64,000 bases of DNA, taken from Galbula dea. Lineage: Eukaryota; Chordata; Aves; Piciformes; Galbulidae. The translations under genes were made by a program, and so were the position numbers. The DNA is taken from positions 62,001 through 126,000 of the forward strand of contig VWZX01010004.1 of NCBI GenBank assembly GCA_013399015.1, given 5' to 3'. Below, piece by piece: positions 12,801 through 26,423 of this stretch; the stretch's first letter is position 1; every line of letters starts with the position of its first letter. The notes beneath the pieces are model-generated. The model was not told where the DNA came from. It was given only the letters and a program-made list of their open reading frames with translations, and searched no databases.

Positions 12801-15610
12801 TGGCAATGATACAACCTCCCCAGTGTACATTGTACTGACATTGGAAAACTGAAAAATCTGCAGTGTACTTCTCTGTTATTCCAGACACTGTTGGTTGCAG
12901 ACTGGAATCTGTAAAGATGATGTCTGTCAGGCTGTAAAGACTTCACTCCTTGCTCATCTTGCTGTATTCCTTACCCATCTCGAGAGCCTTTGCTCTGTGA
13001 TGGAGGGAGCTACAGTTCAGTCCTTAACCACTGGCTTTCCTTTCCTGTAGTTCTTCAGAATTGAAACAGTGTAAAGTAAAATTTAAGTGAAAGTCTGAAA
13101 AACAGAAAGAATGTCCTAGCACTGCTATCACCTTGGAACAGACCAATAACCCCTGGAACAGACTAAATGCTCATTAAGCCAAGATGCTGCACCTGGAGGG
13201 GGAATAAAAATGGATTCTAATACTACAAACAACCTTTTGCAAAAGGGACATGAACTCAAATCACCTCCCTGGCTTCTTTCCCCTACTTGCAGAGGGGTGC
13301 AAAGATGCAAGTTAAACTAGCAGTTTCGTTGCCAAAATTTCTTTGCCTTCCTTTAGTGACAACCTGTTTTCTTCGAGTGCTTACAGTTACCCTTGGAATT
13401 ATGCTCCCCAGCACTTTGGAAATAGCAGTGTGAGTAGTGTTAATGACAAAACTCATAGTCTTCTAATTTATATATATTCAGATTAATATCTTGCCTGATT
13501 TTGGAACTATTTGGCTTTTCTTTTCACAGCCAGGTAACTCTGCAAGCAGGTCTAGACATTGGTTAGTGATCTGCCTTCTGTAGTTCACTAATGAAAACCA
13601 GAGCAAATATGTCAGCCCCTATATGAGAATGTAAAGCAAAGGAGATTCCTTATTACTTTTCCCATTTCTTTATAAAAGCTGGCATTTACTCCCTTATCAT
13701 ACCCTAAAGAAAACCTCTCTAGTTACACAGTATTCAAGCAGCTGCCACCAAATTTACCTGCTTGACAAATCTTACTATAGACACTCAGCTCATGTTATAC
13801 ATCTGATCCCAGTGAAACCTTTAAATTTAGCCTGAGGATAAAATATTGAATACTGTTCCTATTTATATACTTCTGTGACCACACTAAGGGAAAGAAAAAA
13901 AAATAAAAATTCACTCGATGACTCAGAGGAAATGAGCACTGGCATTGGCCCATGCTCTGAGCTCACTCCAGCCAGCCTGCTGCCTGATTAGTGAATTGTG
14001 ATATCATAGTCTGTGAGCAGGCATACCTAAGTGGCAGGGAGAAGAATAGCACCAGACATGGTCAGGCTGTCTCTGTCTAAATCTGGGGAATAAAAAAGGT
14101 TATGGTACAGATTCCTATAAAGGAAAGAGGAAATCCTTTTTGCATCAAGGCTGCTGGATTTTTGAAGATTTGTTGGGGTATTTTCCCCCCCAAATAAAGA
14201 TATATAAAATCAGCCCTTTCCACAAAGCACAGAAGATATTTATCAAGTGCTTTGAACCATTACTAACGTGAAAACAAAGGGTATTTTTTGACCTGAAGAA
14301 GTCATTGTAGCTGACAGCTTTTAAAATTGCTTTGTGTTTTGCTTACAAATGAGCAAAATGAATATCTGCAGTTTCTCAGAGCATGATGCTTCTCACAGCT
14401 ATTGAAAACAAAAACTGATGTGTCAGGGGAGAAGGGCATTTCAAGGTCAGAGCTGGTCAGAGGAGACTCACTGCTGTCTTTTATGATGAATTTCTTAATA
14501 ATTTTCAAATACGGTATCCAGTATATATTGTTCAAGTTTTCACCTAGCCCTACTGGCCCTCGGACTTTGCAAGAGACTATGAAGAGAACACAAATATTTT
14601 CCAGTTCTATTACTGGACTGGGATTCAGAACTGCATTTACCCCTGTGTCTTCCACATATTTCCTAAATTACTTCAGAGGATATTTGACTCCACAGCTCAA
14701 AGTTCTAGCTGCAAAACATGGAAAATAAAATAGAACTGTTTTGCACTACATTCATTAAAACAAAAACAATCAAATATCTGTGATCCTTATGCATGATAAC
14801 CTCAAGGCCCTTCTATTAAACTTTCTCAATAATAGTGCAGTTGTCATGAGCTCCTGGTCAGTTCTGCTCCCTCAATTGTAATCAGCAACCAAAGACACAT
14901 GAAACATGTGGAGAACCTGTTCTTGGCAAGCAAATATCCCTAGGTCCCACTGACTGCTGCTGTCTCTGCTTCAACTGCTTGAGAAATAAAGTTTTTGGAG
15001 GCTGCTAATAGCTGTAAAGAAGGCATCAAATATCTGGAAGTGTTTGGAGGCTGGATTTAGGGAAGCCCTGGGCATGCATGCATCCATCCATCTCTCTACC
15101 AACCTATCTCATTAAACTAGAACCGGGAAGTAGGCATGTTGGCAGGGTGGCATTCATACAACACTGCCATCATGCTCTGGGCAGCAGTTAGAGATGGCTG
15201 AGGGCTGGGCTGATACAGAATGATCTCTGTCCAAAAAAATAGACTCTCAAACATCTGACAACCCATGAATTAGGGGTTTCCTCCAGTTGTCCTGCAGGCT
15301 TTTCCCTCTGTCATTTTGGTGATCTTTTACCAGAAAGGGACCAAGTTCTACAACAACATAAGGATTCAAGCTGGAAAAGATCCCTTTGTGCAATAGGGAA
15401 GAACAAATGTTCCTACTTCAGGTTTTACTTCCTAGGATTTTCCCACAACTTAGTAAAAGGCAGGCATCTATAATAAGTTATGAACCCAACAGACCCTTTT
15501 TGAAACCATCAGCACTAAAAAATGTGCTTGTTAATAAATGTTATAAGAACAACCTTAAGAGGTACCCAGTTATGACAGTGAAGACAGTCTTCCATGGAAG
15601 TATGGGGAAA
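9831..15610. other. Gene-free unique sequence
   Basis: No gene or classified repeat was found. At 13,915-14,060 a compact motif-rich block (TGACTCA AP-1 site, GATTAGTGAATTG) stands out from the AT-rich background as possible regulatory DNA. Open frames here of up to 125 codons (minus strand, 10,752-11,129) show no domain or homologue that I recognise. The purine-rich stretch at 12,000-12,420 explains two overlapping minus-strand frames rich in F, S and L. Confidence 0.5.
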
Positions 15611-15650
15611 GCAAAAAAAAAAAAAAGCAAAAAAATCAAACAAACAAAAA
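15611..15650. repeat. A-rich low-complexity tract
   Basis: A run of A bases, interrupted by AAGCAAAAAAATC, passes into CAAACAAACAAAAAC. It is low complexity and may be the tail of a decayed retro-insert, but no body is recognisable upstream. Confidence 0.75.
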
Positions 15651-18600
15651 CTGTAGTATGATTTAATGTAAAAAAAGTGATAGACAAATTAATATAAACA
15701 CAATAAAGCTACATATAAGTCCAGTAGATAGGTGATGTCTTTCCTTAAAGGTAACCAGCTTCCAGGGATTGATTTTTACCATAGAGATTCCAGTTTATAG
15801 CACCATTTTTCTAAGTGATTTTCTGCACTAGAGTATAATTTAGATGATGGATCCCTCTCAATTACTGTCCATTAGAAGACAGGAAAACATTAAGTTCAAG
15901 TGAGTATTATGAGAATTATGGGTCACTGTTTAAGTGAAGAGATTGTAAGTGAAAATTAATTTTTAACATGTTCATTTCTGATGTTGTATGGCAAGATTTT
16001 GAGAAAAAAAGCTTTGCTACAAAGATTATTTTTTCAAGCAAAAGCATCTTTCATTAAAGTAGAAAACAGTGCAAGACAGTAAAACCATCTAACTGCAAAG
16101 GTCCTCAAACAAGCAAATATTGCAGAGTATTTCACATGACTTCCCTAACTGATTTTAAAGAGACCCTGCACCATCAGGTAGAGGGTGGCTGATAGTCTGA
16201 GCATGCAGATGTTAAAAGGGCTCTGAGAGAGCACAAGCGTTGCCCAGCACAGAGGTAGAACTTTCAAGAAAGACGCTGGTGTTGCACACATGTATTATAT
16301 AAGTCAAAGTAGAAGCTGAAGGCTCTTACTTGCAAACACTGTAGAGATAAAAATTCTAAACCAACTCACTAAATGTTAGACTAAACTTTCCCCTGTGCAC
16401 ATTCCACAGTTGCTCACACAGACATGCCTGGTATTGTAGCTCTTCATTTTAGTTGCTTATTTATCCAGTTAGTTTATGAAGTGCAGAAAGCCAACCTGAA
16501 AAATGCAACCCCTTTCATATATACTTGATACTGAGACTAATTTGGAGACATAACATGACCATCTTGCATTTGAAAGACATTTCTGTGATCTACTTTTTCA
16601 ATATAAAGTTAAGCAAACTTGAGGATTCTTTCAGACTGACTTCTTTTAGTTGACAGTATAGCTTAATAAGAAACAACACGTGTTTACCCTTTGAAAATGA
16701 CTGGAATAACATCTCAATACTATTAACAAATAAAATCTTTCTCCCTCTGCAGAGACCCATGTGGAAACAAGAGAAGATGAACATTTTGCACGACACAAAG
16801 AACAATTGCTCTGCAGCTGCTGTCATGACCCTCAGGCTACACTAGAGTCATGGCCCACTTCTTTTCCCCTATAGGGATCTTTTGGTTAATGTATCCATTT
16901 CTTTTACAGCCCAAGTATAAATCCTATTTTATGCCAACTTACTGAGAATTTCTTAGCAGGTTGCTTTTTATCTGTGCAGCCTGCACATTCCCATACAAAA
17001 AAATATCTGCATTTAAGCACTTTCTGACATTAGGCAAAATCTGAGGGATTTGTATTGTGGAATCATTGTCCTTGTGATGCAATTAGGGCTAAGGAATTCA
17101 CCATGGGTCCATTTCTTTGTTCAGTGTATCTGGAAGAAGGGACTTAGTCTGCCTGTGTAACAACTTTGTTACTAGTCAATGGTTAACATTCAACAGCTTT
17201 CAGAACTAACACATAATACAAAGTATTCCTAGGAATACAATACAGATGCAAGAGATTCCTTTACAGATGTCCACATATACTCAGTCATCAATATTGTCCA
17301 TGATTTGCATTCCTATAGTACCTCCCATATTAAGCCCCATGCCAGGATTAGTTAAGCTTCTCACAGCATATCTATGAAGATGACAAAGCTTTCAACAGCT
17401 ACCACAGAATATAAAAGCACATTACAGAAAAGGGTAAATTCCTGATGCAGGGTGAAATATTGGCCTTTTCAAGACCAAAAGATGTTTTTGTTTCAACTTA
17501 AACAAACAGGAATTGAGCTCATTTGCTTTCTATCTTTTTTTTCCCCCCCTCTTTCTATTTTAACCTATGAAACCAAAAGGTCCTTCTATTCCTCCTCTCC
17601 TTTTGGCTGTACTCCAGCTCCTACACAGGCAACAAGGATTGATGATAATAAAATATGCTGATATTGAAAATCTGCCCATTATTAATAAGGTAGATGACTC
17701 ATTACTCCTTCAATATGATGTTAACATCAGAATAAAGCTGGCTTTTTATTACTATAGGGTTCTTGTTTGTTTTCTTCAGGGCTCTGTTGCTCTTGCCAGT
17801 GGCTTAGGTCTGTATGAAAGTAAGATCACCACAAGGGCTGCTGCAGAGACACCAGTTTGACCCTGCCCATACCAGACTCTGACAGTTTTTCCACTCTTCA
17901 GAATTGGAGCAGGATCAACCCCACTGTAAATCACTGGAAACTTCCACATCCTCCTGTTGTTTCACAGCATCAGACTAGGACTCCTCCATTACTGTACAAT
18001 CCACTAAGGCTTCACTATACACATGTGCTAGATGTAGATTTCTTTAACGACTTTCCACAGAAAGTCGCAAATGCAAAACACATAATACTGCCATGCAACT
18101 GTCCAGGGTGGACAATGAATGGCCTTCTCTTCTCCCACTTCCTGAATCCCAGTGCTCATTAAACATATATTTAGATTGCAAAATGAGAGTAGAGGGAGAG
18201 AAGAGATTGAGACCAAGAATTCACTGGGATGGTGATGACAAACCACACTGCACCCTGCTTACCAGTAGCTGACCACAAAACAATAATCAAATTTTATCAA
18301 ATTAAAATTAGACCTTTGTTTGTTTGTTTTGATCTGGTTGCTTGAAGCAGTTTGTCAAGTCTGTGGTCAGGATATTTTGGTCAGAGTGACCTCTATTTAC
18401 CCAGTCCTTGTGCCTACAAGTGAATTCTACATATGTTATGCTCTTTGACTTTAGGACTTCCCAAAACCAAAGACATTGAGAAATTTTGAATCATGGAATT
18501 TATTTTTTCTCTTCACCAGAAAAAAAAAAGATGCAAACATATAAGACTTCCATTTAAAAAAATGAGAGGCAAGAGAGTCTAAAATAGCTGATAAGCTGAC

Positions 18601-18748
18601 AGTTGAGTAGAACAGGTACTTCTCTGGGACACAGAATATCTACCCTCAAGGACACAGTCAAGTACTTTTTTTAACAGGTTGTGTGTCCTTCCTACCCTCT
18701 CAAAGATAAACCTGGTGAGCAAGATGCATTCTTCTTCTTTATGATGAA
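15651..18748. other. Gene-free unique sequence
   Basis: No gene was found. A small perfect hairpin lies at 18,048-18,067 (CGACTTTC-CACA-GAAAGTCG, two CpGs in a CpG-poor region). Open frames up to 101 codons near 17,500-18,200 overlap on both strands and lack recognisable motifs. Confidence 0.5.
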
Positions 18749-18783
18749 GTTGATACTGCTTCTTATAGAAAAGCAGTATCAAC
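18749..18783. repeat. Perfect 13-bp inverted repeat, 9-nt loop
   Basis: GTTGATACTGCTT (18,749-18,761) and AAGCAGTATCAAC (18,771-18,783) are exact reverse complements separated by CTTATAGAA. The complementarity stops sharply at both ends. It may be a small foldback produced by replication template switching, a hairpin in an RNA, or a dimeric binding site. No flanking repeat explains it. Confidence 0.85.
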
Positions 18784-20700
18784 AGGCAACTCTTCAGGTT
18801 GTAACTGGAATGAAGTAGCTGAACATGTGGCAGAACCAATGCATCATAAACTGTGCCTCTGAAATTAATACTCACTACTCCTCCCTATGGCAGGAGTGTA
18901 AGTATTCCTTCCTTCTACCAAATTGCAGGAAGCATCTCGTCTCATTAATGCCACTCTTTCTCAGAATCTTTTAAATATGTATCTTTCATTAAAATTTTAA
19001 TTCTTGATAAACTGAAAGCAAGATCTGGTGACAAAAAGGTTATAATTAATCTAGTAAGAGCAGTCAGAGAAATCCATGTAATTGAAGGTGAATGTATGAA
19101 TGAGGAGACTAATGCTACAGAACTTCCAAAGTCTTTTCTGTGGAATTAATACTACAGAGACCCATAAAAGATTAATCAAGATAAGCAATCAATAACTTCT
19201 CAAGTGCTAATAAGCACTGCCATGTTCCATGATATGTTGAGCAGTTTATCATGTTTAACCATATGAAGATTTATTGAAAATCCATTGTTAAAACCAAAGG
19301 ATGAGGTAATGCACCACTTAGTAAATGAAGTGCAATTAAAATTTATGCTTGATATTAAGCATTCAGAAGATCTGTAAAAAATCATTTTGATTTTCTCTTT
19401 TTAAAGAAAAGAAAGTACTAGTGGCACTGTTCAGTCAGTAGTCTTAGGAAAACTGTGGAGAGGAATGGTATTCTTCAAGTTAATATCTGCTTTCAAGGGA
19501 AAGGTGATGAAATAGCCTTAAAGAAATTGTTAAGCTCTCTTCTCACTTACTTTTACTCAGTGATCAAACTTTGCTTGAAAATTTTGAAAGTTAAATAGAA
19601 TACCTATTAGGAACATAAAGGTCTCTGCTATCCATCAATCTGATAGATTTGCAGGTCAAATGAGTGAAAGACTTAATGGTTAATTAATAGTCCATAAACT
19701 ACAGGTCTTGACCTTCAGGTCACTGTAACAGAACTCCACACTACAGCATATTATTAATTAAAACCATCAAATTATGTATTTAGTAAATCAATTCTTTAAC
19801 AATATTAAGATCTCTAAAATGTAGTGAGATGATCTGTTATTTATGTGTCATAGTGCAGCAAATATATTCTGACAACCACACCATAAACATCCTTAGTAAA
19901 CTTAAAGTTACAGTAACAGAATTTACACTAATATTTTTCCTGTATGTATAGCTATTTTTTGTCTTGTTTTAGTTTTATGTGGGGCAATATTGTGTAAGTG
20001 AGAATTCCCCTCCAAAGCTCAGCAAGAAATTTAATTTAAAAATCTTTATGATCATAGGTATTTCATACCAAAAAAAAGGTTAAAATTCTGTCTGCTTCCT
20101 TGATAACTTGCTAATTCTTGAGAGGCTTGTGTTAAAAACAGTAACACTATGTACAACACTTTGCCTTGCAGTGCTCTGTACCATATATTTAAGCTTGTAC
20201 CTAGCTGCATACACACATCTATATATACCAAATCATTTCTATGCTCCAGTTTCGGTTATTCCTAAAGCACAGATAATTCCTGTTTTTCTATGGCATGCAG
20301 ATAATGATACAAGAGAGAAAATAAGCCACCTATGCAGTGGCACAAAAAGCATACAAATTTTGGCAAGCAAGAATCCTGTTTTTGAGAGAGAGACTGTCAG
20401 CTTTTAGGACTGAAGACAATCACATAGTGCCTCCATGGATATATATAAATACTGAGATGAGAAGGAATCGAATCCAAGGCTCTGGCAACTCATGAGAATG
20501 CCTAGTGAGAAGAGCTCATCCTGTTTCATAAGCTAAATGCCAATTTCATCACTACTGCTCACAAGGACTGTAGTCATGTATCCAGATGTACACGCTTTGA
20601 ATTGCTCCCTGGAGGTACCTGTTACTGTTCCCTAGTATGGAGAATTGAAGATCCTAACTTCTGGTGTCCCAAATCACACCTAAATTAGATGCCTTAAATA
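18784..20700. other. Gene-free AT-rich sequence
   Basis: No gene was found. The stretch is unique AT-rich DNA without CR1 fragments. The only frame near 100 codons (20,108-20,407, plus) has a hydrophobic start but no family similarity that I can recognise and no splice context. Confidence 0.5.
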
Positions 20701-20960
20701 AACACAGTGATTTACCCCCCTCTAGGGACAATAAATTATCCAGGGAAATGTATCACTATAAATTAAATCAGTATGATAGATATATACAATTGAGGGTGTG
20801 TAGCACCTAATTAATTAAATGGCATATTCATCTGCAATTAGTAAATAAGCTCTCAAATCTTGGCATGGGTACTGTAAAATGTATAAGGCATGGCTGTGTA
20901 ATTGCAACGAAGCATCCCTCTTTCATGATGGTTTCTTCAGGAAAACATATTCACTCAAAC
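20701..20960. promoter_or_regulatory. Candidate enhancer: homeodomain-motif cluster
   Basis: Within 260 bp there are ATAAATTATC, CTAATTAATTAAAT (20,807-20,820), CAATTAG (20,835-20,841), the forkhead-like GTAAATA (20,841-20,847) and GTAATTGCAA (20,898-20,907). The block has no repeat signature and retains a CpG (CAACGAAGC). The dense homeodomain cores and setting in a presumed SHH desert suggest a conserved cis-element. AT-rich background alone can produce such cores, so confidence is low without cross-species alignment. Confidence 0.3.
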
Positions 20961-23900
20961 CTAAACTCACAAATTTCTCCAACTCATCCAAAATAACATT
21001 TTTCAAAGCAAATGTACTGTTCAGAAGGTGATGGAATGATTACTGAGGTTATATTAGAGACATGTTTTGCTGGGACTTCACTTTTATTGCTAACATTAGC
21101 TAGTTGTTTTAAACCAGCTTTGCTTCAGAGTGGTACAAATAATCTCGTAACACCTGTAATTGAATAGGTAATACTTCAGGAAAAAAGTGTTCCATAAACT
21201 TTTACAGCTGAGGCAAGTTTGCTGCAAAGTTGCATCATCTCCTTCCCTTATATGAGTAGCATAAGTAAAATATTCCATAATGCATCATCCTGGCCTAGAC
21301 AGGAGTCCATGTTCAATAGTGATAACTTATCAGTAGATGCTGACAGAGTTGGCCTAAGGTTTTCTAACATCTATGGTCACAGTTACTGGAGAACAAGAAA
21401 AAAAACACCCTGTTAAATCCTATTCAACTCTTCCATTGATTGGCATGGAGTTAGTTAAACTGCCTCTGAAGCAGTCTGCTTCAGTCCAGCATGAGATTTT
21501 TTGCAATAGCTTCTTAGCAGAACTTTCCTTACCCAGTCAGCACAGTCTAAGCAAGGAATGACCTATAGTGCCAAAACATGATGTCAACACTTGCACTCTG
21601 AGCTTCAATTATTGTTTAGTTCTTTATCTGTCATACCTGAGTATGGAAGCCCATGACATGCCACCTTGCTGAACCAAAGCAAAAAAAAAAAAATCACACT
21701 TGAACACCATACAATCAGTGATACTAAAAAGAAATCCAGTGACATTAATGTTATGCTAGACGTACAACCTGCAGAAGAAACACTGAGGCCAGAGCAACAA
21801 GCATTACCTATGAAAAACATGTTCCTCCCTGGCATCTCTAGGGAACAGGGTTCACTGTGTTTATAGTGATCAACTTAATGTATCATATTAAATGTTTCAG
21901 GCACTTTCACTTACCTTTCAGAATTAAAGATTAATCAGTTCCATGACTGTGGACATCTAAACAAAACATATTGATCCCATTCATTTTTAAAGCAAGACAC
22001 TATAATGTATTTCCATATGTCATATTTTAAGGCTAGCTTACTGATCAGATCTTGAGAACTCTTGATATGCCATTGGAGTTTAAGATGGAGAGTAACTGTG
22101 AAATTTTCATTCCAATTATGTGTCTGTCTGTGGAATCCACAACCTTGTGCATTGGCAAGCTTTTGTTTGCATTGAGATCCATCTAATAGTCATATTAGAG
22201 ACTCAACCTGAAACCATTAGCTATTTTAGTGTTCCTGCTGATTTCCCTGGGACTGCATATACACGTTGGAACTACTGTTACATGCAAGGAATAGGTCCTA
22301 AAAAGTGGGAGCAGACTACTATGAATTTTACATCACAGTCTTATACTGTAAGTCTGCAGAAACCAGCTGGGTTTTTGGGAGTCATTTTACTGAACTCAGT
22401 TACTGGCTTTCATATTTATAGCAGTTAACTTCTTCAAACCAAAACCAGCTCCTCTACTTCTCAGCCCCATTTACTTGGATATGCATTTCTGAATAGATGG
22501 ATAGAAATTGGGCCACACAGTCCTGCTGGTATCAGTAGAACTCCAAATGCTAAATAAACACACACAGAGTATGCTGAAAATATGCCATTTATGTAGTAGT
22601 TTGCTGAAATGGGAATAGGCTGAGTTAGATGAATGAATCATTTCTGGATGCTGCTTGGAAATACCAGCTTTGTAAGATGATCTCAAAGAAGATGACACAT
22701 ATCTTAAAACTACTCTTCTGTTGCTCTTCAGCACTACCACTGAAGCGTCTTTCATAAGTTGTAAATATGTTATGTAAATAAAAAACCCCACATAAATAAA
22801 TTATAGATCTCCAAACAAAGGCTTATAATATCATAAACTATGAAGATTGTAATTGCTATGGCCAATAACATTTTAAAAACAGAACTATGCTGATAAATGT
22901 GTGATAAGGCTGAGTAAGGCTTGCTTAGTTTCAGAGCGAAGTAAATCAGTTGATTTAAGTCAATGTAATTACAGAAGCAAGGTAACATGGTGAAGTACTC
23001 AAAAAGTCACTAGCTTTCTCCCAGTCCTTTTTCTAATGCCAAGAAAGAGCAATATATTTGTAACCTGTGCAAGAGGCTAAAAAAAAAAATACTCATTGAG
23101 AACCCAAAAGATACTGAACACACATACTTCTCTATAGCTACTCTGAAGAAGTTAATACATTATTTTCACAAAAAATCACAGTCAGCAATTTCCTGTTCAT
23201 AAAATGCAGAGGAGAATAGAAACTATGGACTTCATGCTAGACCATTTCTTGAAATGTGGTGGATTAGATAAAACAAAGTCAATTTGAACATACCACAAGC
23301 AAACATTTTATAAAACAAAAAATTCAGCTCTGTCTGCCTAGATATGAGATTTATCAAAATACATGGTGATTCATCAAAATAGAGGCAAAATCAAATTTCT
23401 TGTCTAAAATCCTAGTGTTAACAGAAAGATTAGGAATTAACTTTCTTCTGCTTTAATGGAAGACATAAATTGATTTAATATATTTTTTAAAACAAAATCT
23501 GAACTGAAGACTGTCACCCATTTCTCTCAGGAGAGAATTTCATCTCTCCTAAACCACCAGTCTTTCTGCTTCTGTATCTGTAGTTCACTAGCATACTAGC
23601 AACTGCTTGGTGCAATAAACATCTCATAAATCTTTAGGAGAGGCAGAACTGATAAAAAACACAGACATTTCTCAGTTTGAATTCTGAATTGATTTTCTCT
23701 CAGACAATTTCCTCCAGGCTAATTACCTCTCTCATTCTCTTAGGTGACCTCCTTTTCCCTACCCTAAAGGTTTGTCTCTCCACCTTCTCCAGATCCTGTT
23801 AAACCTAAGATGTCCATATTTTAACGATATCATTATTCCTCACTTAGTAGTGCACCTCAGCAGGCAAACTCTTTTTGGTGAAGGCCATTTAACTGAAAGA

Positions 23901-24533
23901 CAATATGACTCAATATGAATAACATCACATCTCTTTTCCTTATTACTTGTTTGATGACGCCACGTAATTGTAATTGCTCAAATCTCAATCATTTTCACTT
24001 GTGGAGCACCCATGTGCAGATACTGAAGCTTCTCACTTTTTACATCTCCAGCTGTGTCCTGTACAGTTATCCTCACTCCTAAAACAATTTAATTTCACGT
24101 CTTCCATAACATCTTTTCACACTCAACCCTTGCAGCTAAGTTGCACTTAAAACTCAGCTCCCTATGGCTCCTCTCTTTCAGTGTGTCTCCTCAAATCTCC
24201 CACATCCATGTTTCATCATCTTCCTTTCAAAGCTTTCTTTCAAAGCCACATCTCCACTTTCATCTCCTCCTACACTCCTTAGCTCTGGCAAATCCATTCT
24301 TTTCACCACCTTTTATGTGTATTCCTTACTTTGTGCCACCCAATTTGTTTGGAGCAAACTCAATTATTTATCAAATTCTCTCCCTCTTCTACTTTACCTG
24401 TCTTTATTCTATCTAGACTTTATCTATTCTCCTTTATCTATGGAATAAAAACTTCACCATTACTAGAAAGATGAGCCATTGGGGTTACCATGAGTGTATA
24501 AAATCATAGTAGCTCCTCTTACCCATAACATAG
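20961..24533. other. Gene-free sequence; pyrimidine-biased end
   Basis: No gene was found. From about 23,550 to 24,450 the plus strand is strongly pyrimidine-biased (CTTTCAAAGC repeated at 24,225-24,245, many CTCCT and TTTCC runs). This bias gives two overlapping S/L/F-rich frames of 91 and 94 codons at 24,141-24,448, which are not credible genes. CACTTAAAACTCAGCTCC and the surrounding text resemble 3' UTRs of old CR1-type LINEs, so an ancient minus- or plus-oriented LINE relic is possible. Confidence 0.4.
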
Positions 24534-24632
24534 CATCATATCATAGTACCATAGTATTGTCTGAGCTGGAAGGGACCCAACAGGATCATCAAGTCCAGCT
24601 CTTAAACCCATAGAGGACACCCCAAGAATCAC
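24534..24632 (-). repeat. CR1: CR1 LINE 3'-end fragment
   Basis: ATCATAGTACCATAGTATTG, then GCTGGAAGGGACCCAACAGGATCATCAAGTCCAGCTC, is a diverged reverse complement of the avian CR1 3' end, about 100 bp long. The terminal repeat units are degraded, which suggests an older insertion than the copies at 9,736 and 38,419. Confidence 0.85.
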
Positions 24633-26321
24633 ATGTTATTGATGTTTGGGAAAGTTATCTGTGGCTGATGTGGTATTAAGCAGGGTAAATCAAAAAGTCC
24701 TGTTACAAAAATCTTGACCTTTGGAATAAAATCATATCTAAAAATAATCAATCCTACCCATAAGAACATACATGAGTCCCTCATATTACCTGCAATATTT
24801 AAAACCAGACACATTTAAAATTTACTTCCATATAGAACCCTTTATCAGAACTGAGAATTTTACCCACATATATTTGTACAAATGAATATCTAATTCTTCC
24901 CTGCATTTTACTCTCAGGGAACCAAAAGAATGTTTTAGTTATGACAAACTCATTGAACACAAGATCCTTGCTAGATTTCTTAAGCTTTCTGCAAGCATCA
25001 TGCTATATGGTAATACCAAGAAGTTGTCCTAAGGGTTTGATATTGGTTCCAATCTCAAAGCTTTGATTGCCATCCAGACTAAAAGCATTTTGTAAGCATG
25101 CCAAATTAATAAAAATGCCTCCTTGGTACAATTCACCTGGCCTTGTATTACCTGTCTACACCCATTTACACCAGAAGAACAATGTAATTTCAATTTTGAG
25201 ATTCCAAGCAGAGTTCAAAAGACATTTCACTCCATTTGGGAGTGAAAACTCATACATAAAGCCCACAAAATTAAAGCAAGAAGCAGGTCCTCTGCTGTAA
25301 CCTAAACCTGTCTATGCAGGCAATGGTTTGTTTTCTCCTAAGCCTAAATGTAATTACAATGTAGATTCCATCTATCTGCAAAACATGGGTCCAAATTGGC
25401 TTTTCCTAACATTATGCTTTAACATTACCTACTTACTCAGCCTAAGCTAAACTGTGGATTTTGCACAAGAGAATTTTTATTTACCCATTCATTTAAATCA
25501 AGAATGCATTCTAGAAAGTAAGTATTGGAATTACAGTCTTCATCTCTTAAGACACATCTCAATATTTATTATCAAAAATGAAAAAGATTGCATATGGCCA
25601 AGTAAATACATCAAAACATATTAGGGTCATTGAACTACAAAAGGAAACAAAGGAGTCTAAGTTAAGGAATAACAGGATAACATTGGTCTATCTAAAAATG
25701 TATTTACAGAGGAAATCAGTCTAAAGACAGAAGGCTGAGAGGATGGAAATGAAATAGATTTCAAAGATAAAAAAATACACCATAGGTGAGTCAAAATTAA
25801 AATATTGTCTGAATCTAGATGTGCCATGGAAAATCTAAAATACCTTTTGTCCAGGAGTGCATTAAATTTCTAAATCACTATGTAAAATTGAATTAGCAGA
25901 GCCATAAACCCCATAATTCTGCAGTGGCCTCATCTCTGAAACTCCCAAGATAGAAAGAAGAGGAACAACAGTAAAGTATTGCCAGAACTGAAACTAAATC
26001 ACTTCCAAAAATGAAAACGATGATTCTTCAACTATCATAAGCAGACATCATCCCTCCTCTTAGTCAAATCCTCTCTCTTTTTCCAGGTATAGCTTATAAC
26101 TAGAATACCTTAATTGCAGCTCCATAATTTCCACCAAAAAATCTTATCTAGTATCAAGCAAGTTTCTTCTATTCAGAAAATTCCCCTATAAAATGTATAG
26201 CCAAAGATCATGCTATCAACTTTGTGTGCTGGTAGACTGGTATAAATCTTACCCCATATAATGCAGAAACAGTAGCATGCTGTCAGGACACTGCATGCTA
26301 TTGTAGAGATACAAATCTACT
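24633..26321. other. Gene-free sequence with first copy of a 24-bp repeat
   Basis: No gene was found. It contains the first copy (25,705-25,728) of an exact 24-bp direct repeat whose second copy is at 27,159-27,182. Otherwise it is unique AT-rich DNA. Confidence 0.5.
25705..25728 (+). repeat. 24-bp exact direct repeat, copy 1
   Basis: The sequence begins TACAGAGGAAATCAG and ends TCTAAAGAC, and recurs without mismatch at 27,159-27,182 in the same orientation. Chance identity of 24 bp within 64 kb is very unlikely. It is not part of any CR1 copy or simple repeat. Confidence 0.85.
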
Positions 26322-26423
26322 TTGGCAACCTGATCTAGTGGAAGGTGTCCCTGCCAGGCAGGGGGTTGGAACTAGGTGATCTTTAAGGTCCCTTCCAACT
26401 CTGACAATTCCATGATTCTATGA
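26322..26423 (+). repeat. CR1: CR1 LINE 3'-end fragment
   Basis: GGCAACCTGATCTAGTGGAAGGTGTCCCTGCC, GGGGGTTGGAACTAGGTGATC, TTTAAGGTCCCTTCCAACT and the terminal CCATGATTCTATGA form a textbook bird CR1 3' end in plus orientation. About 100 bp remain. It is better preserved than most copies in this window. Confidence 0.95.

Noticed and set aside
24141..24448. Two overlapping 91- and 94-codon frames
   Set aside because: They come from the pyrimidine-biased tract; S/L/F-rich translation in two frames at once is a composition effect.
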